Below, one piece after another: positions 19,848-28,631 of a stretch of 64,000 bases of DNA. The stretch lies in contig JADCGF010000008.1 of assembly GCA_020249145.1 (NCBI GenBank), positions 1 to 64,000 on the forward strand, written 5' to 3'. The translations under genes were made by a program, and so were the position numbers. Numbering within the stretch: the stretch's first letter is position 1; each line of letters begins with the position of its first letter. This DNA is from Roseomonas sp. (GTDB taxonomy: Bacteria; Pseudomonadota; Alphaproteobacteria; Acetobacterales; Acetobacteraceae). The notes beneath the pieces were generated by a model, which was given only the letters and a program-made list of their open reading frames with translations, was not told the origin of the DNA and ran no database searches.

Positions 19848-19894
19848 GCCGATTCACGCTGCTGTCGGGAACCAACAGCAGCGATCGGACCACT
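19845..19894. repeat. Short dispersed repeat, family 2, copy 2
   Basis: TGGGCCGATTCACGCTGCTGTCGGGAACCAACAGCAGCGATCGGACCACT. Confidence 0.8.
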
Positions 19895-20669
19895 AAGCGC
19901 GAGGTTGATCAAAGCTCAATATCAGCGGTCGATGTTGATCGAATTGTGCCTCACGCACGATATACGGTCTCATTTGCTCAAAGAAGGCTTGCCTATAGCG
20001 CGCCAGATCGGCGCGGCGGGTAAGAAGCATCTTCGCCCCCCCATTGATCAAGGGGCCTTGGCGATCAATTAGCGCTACCGCGGTGATATCAAGTTCCTGG
20101 TGGAGAAAATCCAACAAACCCAGCGTCACATCAGGATACCATGAATGCAGAATATCATCGACGAGCATGATACCACCCGGAGCAAGTGCCGAAACAGAGA
20201 GGGTGAGATCATGAAAGGCAGCCTTTCGCGTATGCTCACCATCCACGTGGATGAAACGTGCAGTGCCGCCAAGCAAAGCTTGCCATTGCGGTCGGCTCAT
20301 ATCGGTGGATGAGCCGCGGTGCAGCCTGACCTTATCGTCCGGGATGCCGAATGAACGATAATTTGTGCGCAGACTTGCCTCGAAATCATTCTCACGTTCC
20401 TTGAAGATATCAAGACCGATGATCTGCTCCTCATCGCGGAGCGCAAGCGCAAGCCCAATAAAGGTCTTGCCGTGATAGGTACCAATTTCGGCTATCTGAC
20501 CCTTGATATCCTGCCTGGCCTGCAATCGCAGAATTATGAGAATGGCCGCCGCAGCACCATCTGTCAGAAAACCCCGTACGCGTTTTCTGCCTTCAGCAAA
20601 ATATGCGGATAGCCCATCAGGGTCAGTCCTGACGGCGTCTTGGGAGCCCGATAGCTCTGTTTCACCCAT
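19893..20669 (-). CDS. Class I SAM-dependent methyltransferase (Methyltransf_24/CmcI-like)
   Basis: QIAEIGTYHGKTFIGLALAL...FIHVDGEHTRKAAFHDLTLS...GGIMLVDDIL. Confidence 0.8.
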   Translation of the reverse strand: MGETELSGSQDAVRTDPDGLSAYFAEGRKRVRGFLTDGAAAAILIILRLQARQDIKGQIAEIGTYHGKTFIGLALALRDEEQIIGLDIFKERENDFEASLRTNYRSFGIPDDKVRLHRGSSTDMSRPQWQALLGGTARFIHVDGEHTRKAAFHDLTLSVSALAPGGIMLVDDILHSWYPDVTLGLLDFLHQELDITAVALIDRQGPLINGGAKMLLTRRADLARYRQAFFEQMRPYIVREAQFDQHRPLILSFDQPRA

Positions 20670-20701
20670 CCCGATATCTTTCCCGCATGAAGTGGCAGAG
20701 T

Positions 20702-21157
20702 TCAGCCTGGCTGCGTGATTACGGTCTCCCACACGATGGATATGCAATCAATTCGAGATTCTAAATCCTTAGGCGACGGATCGCAATACTGCCAGGTCAG
20801 GCCCTGGCGCGCGGCACCGCGATGCACGATTTCCTGGGCGAAAAACGGCACCGGATCATACACCGTATGGGTCTACATATCCGTGGTTCGGCGCACATCA
20901 ATCACTTCCTTGATGCCAACAGGAATGCCATGCAGCGGGTCGCGGATAATGCTGGCCTTGCGTTCCGCATCCAGCGCGCGGGCCTCGGCAAGCGCGGCAT
21001 CGGCCAGCAGGTGTACCCAGGCCCTTACTTGGCCATCAAACGCGGCGATGCGGTCCAGATAACGTTGCACCAGCATTTCCGCCATGATTTCACCTTTTGC
21101 CATTGCGGCGGAAAGAGTGCGGATGCGGCCGGGGTCTTGGATCAGGGGATTAGGCAT
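20702..21157 (-). pseudogene. Chimeric pseudogene: amidase N-terminus fused in frame to CnbZ-like C-terminus, one TAG in between
   Basis: Amidase part MPNPLIQDPGRIRTLSAAMAKGEIMAEMLVQRYLDRIAAFDGQVRAWVHLLADAALAEARALDAERKASIIRDPLHGIPVGIKEVIDVR, then RTTDM*THTVYDPVPFFAQEIVHRGAARQGLTWQYCDPSPKDLESRIDC in the same frame. Parents at 18316-19620 and 22789-23535. Confidence 0.85.
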
Positions 21158-21196
21158 GCTGCTTCTTCCAGTGGCAGGACGGATTTAGAGTTCATC

Positions 21197-21862
21197 TCAC
21201 CGTGCGACTTTTTGTACGTAAAGCTGCCAAAGCGGCAGCCATTGATGAAGCGCCAGCTTGCGATGAAAGATATTCACGAAAGCATCAATCGCAGGCTTCG
21301 GCATCCGCGACGGTTCGCGCCTTTGGGGGGCTTGGTCAGACCAGACGTAATCGTCAAAAATTAGCGTGCCTCCCACACGTAGCAATGGGAAGGCCATCAC
21401 GGCATCTGTCAAGACATCTGTCGCTTCATGGGACCCGTCAATATAAATAAGATCGAAGCTTTCCGTTCGACCGGAAGCGATAAGGCCCGCCAGTGCGTCG
21501 CGCGAATTCTGCTTTTCTTTTCGTAAGGAAACAGGGCTTGCGCTTCGCCCCAGTGCGAGCTGCGTATTGTGATCAAAGCGGCGCTCTACCTCGGACATGA
21601 CAGCCTCGACAAAACCCCCAACCTTGTGTTCTATGCCGCCCTGCCAATTATCAACACACGTAATCGAGACAGGGCCATCCACCAGCTTCGGGCTTTGTTC
21701 GATCAGATAGCAGGCTGAGCGTCCTTCGAAGGACCCGATTTCCAGAATATGCGAGGGTTTCAAGGCGGCCAGAATATCATGCCATGCAGGGATATGGCGT
21801 GAAAACCAATCCTCGGTGAATTCGAATGCAGTTGGGGTATCCAAACCTTCTGTTGCACTCAT
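21197..21862 (-). CDS. Class I SAM-dependent methyltransferase (Methyltransf_24-like)
   Basis: HILEIGSFEGRSACYLIEQ...FDLIYIDGSHEATDVLTDAVMAFPLLRVGGTLIFDDY. Confidence 0.8.
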   Translation of the reverse strand: MSATEGLDTPTAFEFTEDWFSRHIPAWHDILAALKPSHILEIGSFEGRSACYLIEQSPKLVDGPVSITCVDNWQGGIEHKVGGFVEAVMSEVERRFDHNTQLALGRSASPVSLRKEKQNSRDALAGLIASGRTESFDLIYIDGSHEATDVLTDAVMAFPLLRVGGTLIFDDYVWSDQAPQRREPSRMPKPAIDAFVNIFHRKLALHQWLPLWQLYVQKVAR

Positions 21863-22143
21863 TGGGTGGCCCCTCCAATCAGGCCGCAATCATGCTTGAT
21901 CTGTCCCCTGATAAGGAAAACCCTGAAAGGCGCAAGCAGAAACAAGCGCCGTCTGATCCTTTTGCCGTTATGCTTGACGTCGCTTGATCGCCCTTCCGAC
22001 AATAAACCGCCTATGGAGCGACACCTCATCAATCTGTTGTAAAAATCGCGCAGATGGTCTTTTTTTCAAGGGCAAGATTGAAGCCGCAATGCACTGTAGC
22101 CCATCATTGCTGAAGCCGAACCCCAACCGCAAAGGACACAACC

Positions 22144-22779
22144 ATGTCAGACATCTACGAAAAACGTGGCTACGCTAGCCGCAAGCTTGGCTTCGGGAAG
22201 AAGCCCGCCGTTGTCGTTGTGGATTTCCAGCGCGGCTTCATAGACCCCGAATTTCCCATGGGCGGCGCGCCCCTGGTGGATAAGGCGGTTGAGAACACCG
22301 TGCCCTTGATGGAAGCGGCGAAGCGCGCCGGCTTGCCCGTGATTGCCTGCGTGAATGGCTATGATTCGCCCCGCGCCGCGCCGCACTGGAAAATAGAGCC
22401 GGTTTATGACCTGCTGAAGGATACGCCTTCAACCGAACTTGACCCACGCATCGCCGCCGCCGAGCCCGATGTTCTGCTGATGAAATCAGCGCCTTCCCTG
22501 TTCTTCGCCACACCTGCCGCGGCAATCCTTACTCGTGAAGGCGTGGATACGGTGATTGTCACGGGTTGCATCACCTCTGGCTGCGTGCGCGCCAGCGTGA
22601 TTGATGCCTTTTCGCTCGGCTTTCGGGTCATGGTGGCCGAAGATTGCGTGGGCGATCATGATGAAGCCGCGCATCAGCAAAACATGCGCGATGTGGAACG
22701 GCGGTATGCGGATGTGATTGATTCCGAAACGGCCATCGGCGCCATCGAAAAATGGCGCCTTGCGAATGATCGGGATTGA
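22144..22779 (+). CDS. Cysteine hydrolase/isochorismatase family (maleamate or N-carbamoylsarcosine amidohydrolase-like)
   Basis: PAVVVVDFQRGFID...VIVTGCITSGCVRASVIDAFSLGFRVMVAEDCVGD. Confidence 0.9.
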   Translation: MSDIYEKRGYASRKLGFGKKPAVVVVDFQRGFIDPEFPMGGAPLVDKAVENTVPLMEAAKRAGLPVIACVNGYDSPRAAPHWKIEPVYDLLKDTPSTELDPRIAAAEPDVLLMKSAPSLFFATPAAAILTREGVDTVIVTGCITSGCVRASVIDAFSLGFRVMVAEDCVGDHDEAAHQQNMRDVERRYADVIDSETAIGAIEKWRLANDRD

Positions 22780-22788
22780 ACGCAAGAA

Positions 22789-23535
22789 TCAGGTCATCAC
22801 GAATTCCCGCGCGATGCCGCGGCAATCCATCTCGAATTCCAGATCAACCACGGGCGGGCGGCAATACTGCCAAGTCAGCCCGTGACGCGCGGCGCCGCGG
22901 CGGACAATCTCCTCAGCGAAAAACGGCATCATGTCATGCACCGTATAGGCCTGCACACCCGTAGTGCCGCGCCAATCAGCGCCCAGTAGCCCCATGCGGC
23001 GTTCCATTTCGCCTAGCACCCAGCGCGCCTTGGCCCGCATGCCGGCGGGCGAGGTATCGCCAAGTGCCACCGTATTACTGCGATAATCGCCCTTGCCTTC
23101 CGCCGCTTCACCACTGCCAGCGACCACAAAGGAAGGTGCTGCGCCGGCATCCGGCACTGTATAGACAAAGGCATGAAAGCAAGGCTCGACCGGTGGCGCG
23201 ATTTCCGGGCAGACATTGCTGCGCGCAATCGGGTTCAGCCCATCGCGGAATAGCCCCCATTCCTGCAGCACACCGCCATAGACGCGGTTGAAGGCGGCGA
23301 AGCCTTCTTCCGTGAATGGCGCGGGGGAGCGTAATTCGCAAGCCGCAAAAGCCACCTTGGGTCGGCCTTGTGCTTCCAGCCAGGCAGCAATGCGCGCAAA
23401 GCCCGCCATCAGCGGCAATGGTTCGGCAAATCGCACGCGTTCCAGCCGGAAGCCGGGTTCGGCAGCCACGCCCGCGCTATATTGATAGACACCAGGAATG
23501 AAACGGTAGCCCGCTTCGGGAATTGTCTGGACCAT
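22789..23535 (-). CDS. 2-amino-5-chloromuconate deaminase CnbZ-like protein
   Basis: YRFIPGVYQYSAGVAAEPGF...CELRSPAPFTEEGFAAFNRVYGGVL...ARSNVCPE; family assignment from memory. Confidence 0.6.
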   Translation of the reverse strand: MVQTIPEAGYRFIPGVYQYSAGVAAEPGFRLERVRFAEPLPLMAGFARIAAWLEAQGRPKVAFAACELRSPAPFTEEGFAAFNRVYGGVLQEWGLFRDGLNPIARSNVCPEIAPPVEPCFHAFVYTVPDAGAAPSFVVAGSGEAAEGKGDYRSNTVALGDTSPAGMRAKARWVLGEMERRMGLLGADWRGTTGVQAYTVHDMMPFFAEEIVRRGAARHGLTWQYCRPPVVDLEFEMDCRGIAREFVMT

Positions 23536-23621
23536 GCGCCCTTCCGGCCTTTGGGTTGCGGTCCCGCCATGGTGATGGCAGTCAGGCCGTGAAACAAGCC
23601 CCTTCTAAGGACAGCATTGAA

Positions 23622-24581
23622 ATGGCAAAGCCCATCACGCTTGGTATCATCGGTCTTGGCATCATGGGTGACCGCCTGTTGCGCGCTGCCCTGGACCATG
23701 CGGCGGAAAGCGTGACGCCTGTTGCGGTTTGGGACCCAGCACCCGCCGCCGCCGGGCGCCTGGCCGGCATCACGGGCGCGCCGCGCATGGTGGCGACCCC
23801 GGATGCGGTGATCGCCGCCTGCGATTGCCTTTATATCGCAGCCCCGCCGGCGGCGCATATTCCGCTGGCGGATGCTGCCATTGCGGCGGGCCGCAGTGTC
23901 TTCATCGAAAAGCCGCTGGCGACATCGCTTGCCGAAGCGCGCGCCTTTGTCGCGCGGGCGGAAGCGGCCAGCGCGCGGGCGGCGGTAAATTTCCCAATGG
24001 CGTCATCGCCGGCTGTCGCGCAGCTCTCTGCCTGGCGCGCGGGGATGCAGGCGGAAACTCTTGATATTGAAGTCGCCTTCCCCACCTGGCCGCGCGGCTG
24101 GCAACAGGCGGCAGCAAGCTGGCTCGCGAAACGGGCCGAAGGCGGCTTCACGCGCGAAGTTGTCTCCCATTTCCTGTTTCTGACACGCCGGCAATTGGGG
24201 CCTCTCACGCTATTGGACGCGCAGGTCACCTACCCGGCTGGCGATGGCGCTGAGACCGCGATTGAAGCGCGGCTGAGCGCGGGTGGCGTGCCGGTCACGC
24301 TAAAGGGTTCGGTTGGCACCACCACCAAGGATGATCACAATACCTGGACGCTGAATGGCGCGATCCGGCTGCGTGATTGGTCCTTCGCCGAAAGGCTCGG
24401 CGCGGATGGCTCTTGGGCGCAGGCGCCGGATGCGCTGCCCAATGAGAAAATGCGCCCCATGGTGCTGAAGGGCCAATTGGCGCAAGTCGCGGCCATGACG
24501 CGCGGTGAGGCGCATCGGCTGGCCACGCTGCGCGAAGCCCTGGAAGTACAGGAAATTGTAGAAGCGATCCTGGCGGCGTGA
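23622..24581 (+). CDS. Gfo/Idh/MocA family oxidoreductase
   Basis: LGIIGLGIMGDRLLRAAL...YIAAPPAAHIPLADAAIAAGRSVFIEKPLATSLAEA. Confidence 0.9.
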   Translation: MAKPITLGIIGLGIMGDRLLRAALDHAAESVTPVAVWDPAPAAAGRLAGITGAPRMVATPDAVIAACDCLYIAAPPAAHIPLADAAIAAGRSVFIEKPLATSLAEARAFVARAEAASARAAVNFPMASSPAVAQLSAWRAGMQAETLDIEVAFPTWPRGWQQAAASWLAKRAEGGFTREVVSHFLFLTRRQLGPLTLLDAQVTYPAGDGAETAIEARLSAGGVPVTLKGSVGTTTKDDHNTWTLNGAIRLRDWSFAERLGADGSWAQAPDALPNEKMRPMVLKGQLAQVAAMTRGEAHRLATLREALEVQEIVEAILAA

Positions 24582-24601
24582 ATCGTCGCGTCGTCGGCTG
24601 A

Positions 24602-25729
24602 TCAGCGCTTCAGAATCGCCGCATTATGCGCGCCGAGCCGTGGCGCCGGCCCTGCCATGCGCGGCCTTTCGCCATTGAAGGAAAGCGGCATCGCGACTAG
24701 GGAGAAATCCTCCCCCGGCACGGGCTGCACCATGCCAAGCGCCTGGGTTTGCGCCTCAGCCAGCACTTCCGGGATATTATTCACCGGCGCGCAAGGCACA
24801 CCAATGCGCGCCAAGCGTTCCAGCCATTCCGCGCGCGGCGTGATGCGCATGAGTGCAGCGATCATCGGCAGCAACAGCGCCTTATGCTTCAGGCGAGCGC
24901 GGTTCGTCGCAAAGCGTTCATCGCTGGCCCATTCCGCATGGCCCAGTTCCGCGGCGAATTTCGCGAAAAGCCTGTCATTCCCGCAGCACACCAGCACCGG
25001 CCCATCCGCCGCATCAAAGGCTTCATAAGGCGTCAGGTTGGGGTGGCCAGAGGCATGGCGTTCCGGCAGCTTGCCCATATTCACATAAGCGCTGATTTTC
25101 TGCCCTGCCCACAGCAGCGCGGTTTCAAACAGCGATGTATTCACGACACCGCCTTGCCCCGTGCGATGGCGCCGTTCTAGCATGGCCAGCGCGCCAAGCA
25201 CGGTCCAAAGCCCCGTCCCCTGATCCACGACCGAAGCGCCCATGCGCACCGGCGGGCCATCCGGTTCGCCGGTAATGGAAGAAAGCCCACCAAAAGCCTG
25301 CAAAAGCGGTTCATAGCCAGGCCGGAGCTTCTCCGGTCCGATATGCCCGAAAGCCGACATTTCACAATAGATCAGATGCGGCTGTCGCGCCGTGACAGCT
25401 TGCGCGCCAATGCCAAGCGCCTCCACCGCGCCGGGGCGGAGGTTATGGAGCATGATGTCCGCTTCAGCCAGCAAGCCATGCAGCGCTTCAACACCTTCGG
25501 GCGATTTCAGATCAAGCGTGACAGATTTCTTGCCGCGATTGAATTCGTGGAAATTCAGCGCATCGCCATGGCGAAAATCTGGCCCCATGCGGCGCGCATC
25601 ATCGCCGCCATCGGGCTTTTCCACCTTGATCACATCCGCGCCCAGATCTGCGAAAATCGCGCCCGCGAAGGGTCCGGCCAGCACCTGGCCAAGTTCCACC
25701 ACCCGCACGCCAGACAATACGCCCTTCAT
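24602..25729 (-). CDS. CaiB/BaiF family CoA-transferase
   Basis: VVELGQVLAGPFAGAIFADLGADVIKVEKPDGGDDAR. Confidence 0.93.
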   Translation of the reverse strand: MKGVLSGVRVVELGQVLAGPFAGAIFADLGADVIKVEKPDGGDDARRMGPDFRHGDALNFHEFNRGKKSVTLDLKSPEGVEALHGLLAEADIMLHNLRPGAVEALGIGAQAVTARQPHLIYCEMSAFGHIGPEKLRPGYEPLLQAFGGLSSITGEPDGPPVRMGASVVDQGTGLWTVLGALAMLERRHRTGQGGVVNTSLFETALLWAGQKISAYVNMGKLPERHASGHPNLTPYEAFDAADGPVLVCCGNDRLFAKFAAELGHAEWASDERFATNRARLKHKALLLPMIAALMRITPRAEWLERLARIGVPCAPVNNIPEVLAEAQTQALGMVQPVPGEDFSLVAMPLSFNGERPRMAGPAPRLGAHNAAILKR

Positions 25730-26709
25730 TGCAATTCAATCCCTGATTCGCGCACCAGGCGCTTCCATTTTTCGATCTCACTGGCTTGAAAGCGCGCCAG
25801 ATCATCGGGTGATCCTGGGCGCAGCACCATGCCGCTTGCGGTCAGGCGTTCGCGCACCGCGGGGCGCGCCATGATGTCATTCACCAGGCCATTGACGCGC
25901 GCGACAATTTCAGGCGGTGTGCCCTCCGGCGCATAGATCGCGTTCCAGGACAGCATTTCATAACCGGGGAAGCCCTGTTCTTCGACTGTGGCAACATCGG
26001 GCATCATCGCCACGCGTTGGCGGCTGGTAACGCCAATCGCGCGCACACGCCCTTCGCGCGCTTGCGGCATGGAGGTTGTGGCATCCACAAACATCACCTG
26101 CGCCACACCGCCGATCACATCCGTGATGCCAAGCGGGTTTGAGCGGTAGGTGACATTCACCATATCTACCCCGGCCATGGCTTTGAACATCTCGCCCGCC
26201 ACGCGGGATGATGCGCTGCCGGAGGCGAAATTGAGCTTACCCGGATTGGCGCGCGCATAATCCGCGAGTTCGCGCATGGAACGCACCGGCAAATCATTAT
26301 TCACCACCACCAGCAGCACGCCCACGCCAATCAGCGCGACAGGCGCGAAATCCGCCACCGGATCATAAGGCAGGCGATGAAAAAGCGCGGGGTTTGACCC
26401 ATGCGTGGTATTGGCCGTGGCCAGGAAGGTATAGCCATCTGGCCGCGCCCGCGCGACGGCTTCGGATGCAATAAAACCATTGGCACCGCCGCGATTATCC
26501 ACCACTACAGGCTGGCCAAGTTCCGCACTCAGCGCATCGGTGAAATTGCGTGTGGTGACATCCGTGCCGCTGCCGGCGGGGAAGGCGACGATGAAGCGGA
26601 TGGGCCGATCCGGCCAGCGCCCGGCTTGCTGCGCGGTGGCGCCTTGTGCGCCAACCAGGCCCATAGCCCCCAAAAGCGCCGCGCGGCGCGGCATGATGGT
26701 GTGTTTCAT
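25726..26709 (-). CDS. Bug-family tripartite tricarboxylate transporter substrate-binding protein
   Basis: WPDRPIRFIVAFPAGSGTDVTTRNFTDALSAELGQPVVVDNRGGANGFIASEAVARARPDGYTFL. Confidence 0.93.
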   Translation of the reverse strand: MKHTIMPRRAALLGAMGLVGAQGATAQQAGRWPDRPIRFIVAFPAGSGTDVTTRNFTDALSAELGQPVVVDNRGGANGFIASEAVARARPDGYTFLATANTTHGSNPALFHRLPYDPVADFAPVALIGVGVLLVVVNNDLPVRSMRELADYARANPGKLNFASGSASSRVAGEMFKAMAGVDMVNVTYRSNPLGITDVIGGVAQVMFVDATTSMPQAREGRVRAIGVTSRQRVAMMPDVATVEEQGFPGYEMLSWNAIYAPEGTPPEIVARVNGLVNDIMARPAVRERLTASGMVLRPGSPDDLARFQASEIEKWKRLVRESGIELQ

Positions 26710-26802
26710 GGCGTTTCCCTTTGGCTCTGGCGCAGCATCGCAGGCAGCGCCATAGTCACGCCCAAGCGTCATCGCGAAGGCCGGCGCTGTCAACGCTGGC
26801 GC

Positions 26803-26905
26803 GGAGCATTTTCAAGCCAGGTGGCTTCACTTGGCGACTCGGAAAATGCGACCAAACAGAGTTATGGTGCGTTTCCGGTGAACGAAGGTGAACCGGCAAC
26901 GCACC
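26803..26905. repeat. Two-hairpin dispersed element, copy B (family 1)
   Basis: GGAGCATTTTCAAGCCAGGTGGCTTCACTTGGCGACTCGGAAAATGCGACCAAACAGAGTTATGGTGCGTTTCCGGTGAACGAAGGTGAACCGGCAACGCACC. Confidence 0.85.
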
Positions 26906-26919
26906 AAGGAAACCGCGCC

Positions 26920-27876
26920 ATGTCCGATCTGCCAAAGCATGTCCATTTCCACGAAGAAGGCCCGCGAGAGGGGTTTCAGATCGAACCCGTGATCTACCCG
27001 CTGGCGGATCGCGTGGCGCTGGTGGAAGCATTGGCTGAGACCGGCCTGACCGCCATTCAGGTGGCGTCCTTCGTGTCGCCCAAGGCCGTCCCGCAAATGG
27101 TGGATTCAGCCGAATTCTTCGCCGCCATCAAGAAACGCCCCGGCGTGCGCTATGAAGCGCTATGGCTGAACGAACAGGGTTTTAATCGTGCCCGCGCCGC
27201 CAAGGGCGTGGATTTGGTCGGCAAGATCAGCCTCTATTCTTCGGATGCCTTCGCCAAGCGCAACAATAATTGCACGGCGGCAGAAATGCGCGAACGCGTG
27301 GTGCGCTGGCTTGATCTTTACGCCGAAGCGGGCGTGACCGTGGAACGCGCTTTGGTGATGACCGCCTTTGGCTGCAATTATGAAGGCGAGATCGCGCCTG
27401 AGAAGCCCGTGCAGGAATTGCTCTGGGCGCATCGCGTCTGTGCGGAACGTGGCATCAATCTGAAGAAGCTTTATTTCGCCGACACCATGGGCTGGGCCAA
27501 TCCGCAGGCGGTGCGGCGCCTGGTTGGGATGCTGCGCGAAAAACTGCCCGATGTGGAAGTGGGGCTACATTTGCATGACACGCGCGGGCTTGGCACGGCA
27601 AATGTGCTCGCCGCGCTTGAGATGGGTGTTTCGCTGTTTGACAGTTCAGTGGCCGGCCTTGGCGGCTGCCCCTTCGCCGGCCATGGCGATGCGCGGGGTG
27701 CCGGGAATATCTGCACCGAAGACATGGTGTTTCTATGTCACGAGATGGGCATTGAAACCGGCATTGACCTTGACCGGCTGATTGAAGCCGCGCGGCTTGC
27801 GGAACGCATCATTGGCCGCCCACTCGCGGGGCGGATCATGCATGCCGGATCGCTCCGGCAATACCGCGCGGCTTAG
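26920..27876 (+). CDS. Hydroxymethylglutaryl-CoA lyase-like (HMGL) enzyme
   Basis: EEGPREGFQIEP...IQVASFVSPKAVPQMVDS...GLGGCPFAGHGDARGAGNICTED. Confidence 0.9.
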   Translation: MSDLPKHVHFHEEGPREGFQIEPVIYPLADRVALVEALAETGLTAIQVASFVSPKAVPQMVDSAEFFAAIKKRPGVRYEALWLNEQGFNRARAAKGVDLVGKISLYSSDAFAKRNNNCTAAEMRERVVRWLDLYAEAGVTVERALVMTAFGCNYEGEIAPEKPVQELLWAHRVCAERGINLKKLYFADTMGWANPQAVRRLVGMLREKLPDVEVGLHLHDTRGLGTANVLAALEMGVSLFDSSVAGLGGCPFAGHGDARGAGNICTEDMVFLCHEMGIETGIDLDRLIEAARLAERIIGRPLAGRIMHAGSLRQYRAA

Positions 27877-27882
27877 CTCAGG

Positions 27883-28512
27883 TTACACGCGCAGCCAGGT
27901 CTCACTGAAGGCGAGCATGGCGGTGCTGATCTTTTGGCCCGCCACTTCGCGCGGAATGGGCGCGCCGGGGCGGCGGATGCCATTCACCGTCACGGCGGCG
28001 CTTTCGCAGCCGATGAACAGGCTTGGCATGACATGCTTGCCGGTCGCCGATTGCGGCGGCGCGAAGGCGAAGCAGAAGGGCTCACCCAGCCCCTGCCACG
28101 CCATCGAGACGGTCATATCCCCCGCGCGCACGCTTTCGCTGTAATGGCTGCGCGGATCGCCCGCGCTTTTCACCTCATCCAGCTTGCGGAAGCGCAAGCC
28201 CGCCAGCCCCGCAATGCCGCGGAAGGCGCCAAAATGGCTAAGATATTCGGCAATCAGCCAGCGCGCGAGGGGTTCATTATCCGTCAGGCACCAATTCGCG
28301 GCCCCCTCGGCCGGGTTCGCCTCATGCGGGGATTGCATCAGCACCAGCGCATGGCCGGCACCATGGGGTGAGAGCACCACGCGGAAAAAACTGGCGAGTG
28401 TGGTGAAGGGGCCATTCGGGTCCTCCTTCAGGGAAATGCCCGGATTTTCGCCGGACCATTCGACCTTGCCGGGGAATAGGATGGTTTCTTGCACGGTGTT
28501 TCTCCTTTTCAA
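27883..28512 (-). CDS. Conserved hypothetical protein
   Basis: Uninterrupted 209-codon ORF; start codon uncertain. Confidence 0.55.
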   Translation of the reverse strand: MKRRNTVQETILFPGKVEWSGENPGISLKEDPNGPFTTLASFFRVVLSPHGAGHALVLMQSPHEANPAEGAANWCLTDNEPLARWLIAEYLSHFGAFRGIAGLAGLRFRKLDEVKSAGDPRSHYSESVRAGDMTVSMAWQGLGEPFCFAFAPPQSATGKHVMPSLFIGCESAAVTVNGIRRPGAPIPREVAGQKISTAMLAFSETWLRV

Positions 28513-28631
28513 TGCGTCGCAGCGTTACCCAGCCATGCGCTGGGATCAATGCCCAAAGCGACGTGGTGCTTGACGCGGCACGGCGCGGGGGCGCAAGGAA
28601 AGCCTCGGTTTTTTCTGGATCCTGTCTCCTC

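Noticed and set aside
26401-26919. N-terminal extension of the HMG-CoA lyase ORF
   Set aside because: Antisense to the Bug-family gene and then repeat copy B; conserved protein starts at 26920.
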